Positions 5,407 through 5,607 of a DNA stretch of 5,607 bases are shown here, piece by piece (positions within the stretch are counted from its first letter, which is position 1; the number at the start of each line of letters is the position of its first letter). The stretch comes from JARIHD01 sp041743655 (lineage in GTDB: Bacteria > Patescibacteriota > Saccharimonadia > Saccharimonadales > UBA4665), in assembly GCA_041743655.1 (NCBI GenBank), contig JBGTMJ010000019.1:1-5607 (forward strand). The letters run 5' to 3'. A program made the translations under genes and the position numbers. A model generated the notes under the pieces. The model was not told the origin of the DNA, ran no database searches, and was given only the letters and a program-made list of their open reading frames with translations.

Positions 5407-5607
5407 ATGAAGATTGCAGTCGTTGGTAGCGGTTTTGTTGGTCAAGCAACAGGTAAAGGCTTAAGCAAGCAGGGTAATACTATCACTTTTCTAGACGTTG
5501 ACCCTGAAAAAGTCGCATCGTTAAAGAAGCAGGGTTTTGAAGCCCACACTCCAGATGAATACTTGACCATTACCACTGATGCTACTATGTTCGCCGTTCC
5601 TACACCA
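5407..5607 (+). CDS. UDP-glucose/GDP-mannose dehydrogenase family protein (N-terminal part, runs off window)
   Basis: Enzymes of this family oxidise a sugar nucleotide twice with NAD+ to the uronic acid form (UDP-glucuronate, GDP-mannuronate or related), precursors of surface polysaccharides. The first 67 residues are visible. MKIAVVGSGFVG carries the GxGxxG dinucleotide motif (residues 7-12), FLDVD (28-32) ends the second strand with Asp30 placed to bind the ribose of NAD+, and FAVPTP (62-67) is the family hallmark before the active site. The segment between Asp30 and VPTP is only about 33 residues and lacks the usual (I/F)YEPGL stretch, which points to a compact subtype. ATG 5407 is supported by an excellent SD GGAGGAG (5392-5398, 8-nt spacing). 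A terminator lies upstream, so it probably starts its own transcript; no convincing promoter was found. The substrate cannot be told from this part. Confidence 0.85.
   Translation, partial: MKIAVVGSGFVGQATGKGLSKQGNTITFLDVDPEKVASLKKQGFEAHTPDEYLTITTDATMFAVPTP

Noticed and set aside
1..5607. CRISPR arrays, tRNA, rRNA, insertion sequence transposases, toxin-antitoxin or defence genes
   Set aside because: No regularly spaced repeats, cloverleaf sequences, rRNA-like conserved stretches or transposase or defence motifs were seen on either strand.

Overview
The window is a compact bacterial segment of moderate GC with short intergenic gaps, clear Shine-Dalgarno (SD) motifs before several genes (GGAGG, GGGAGGG, GGAGGAG, AAGGAGA) and the standard genetic code (TGA works as a stop). 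No taxonomic marker is present. The compact nucleotide-sugar dehydrogenase, the tiny ORFs and the single M16 peptidase would fit a small-genome lineage such as Patescibacteria/CPR (Saccharibacteria-like), but this is only an impression.

Left part (1-1326, plus strand). A probable C-terminal tail of an upstream gene ends at 52 and is followed by a strong GC-rich hairpin terminator. Next comes a leader with an 8-bp hairpin abutting a perfect SD, a 20-residue lysine-rich ORF (298-360), and 5 nt later an 82-residue unknown ORF with no SD of its own. A gene-poor gap of about 340 bp follows. Then there is a broken D-2-hydroxyacid dehydrogenase gene: its start, SD and about 20 N-terminal residues survive, and so does its catalytic C-terminal part, but the middle (including the whole NAD-binding fold) is gone and the two ends are out of frame.

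Middle (1377-3999, minus strand). Three co-directional genes are present: a membrane-anchored family PL7 alginate lyase (3999-3088), a 55-residue DUF1737-like miniprotein (2973-2806), and an M16 zinc peptidase with intact HxxEH, distal Glu and Arg/Tyr motifs (2651-1377).

Right part (4000-5607). A 132-bp divergent intergenic region separates the alginate lyase from a plus-strand exported right-handed parallel beta-helix protein (4132-5277). It carries a perfect 12-bp inverted repeat (CGTACTTGCCTA...TAGGCAAGTACG) placed like an operator acting on both promoters. A small hairpin terminator and the start of a UDP-glucose/GDP-mannose dehydrogenase family gene (5407 to the window end) complete the window.

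The most interesting theme is polyuronate metabolism. A QIH-type PL7 lyase is paired head-to-head with a beta-helix protein whose Glu-x4-Lys...Arg pattern resembles PL6 lyases. Both are extracytoplasmic and possibly co-regulated, and they lie next to a nucleotide-sugar dehydrogenase of the type that makes uronic-acid precursors. Whether this is a degradation or scavenging module or part of surface-polysaccharide remodelling cannot be settled from this window.
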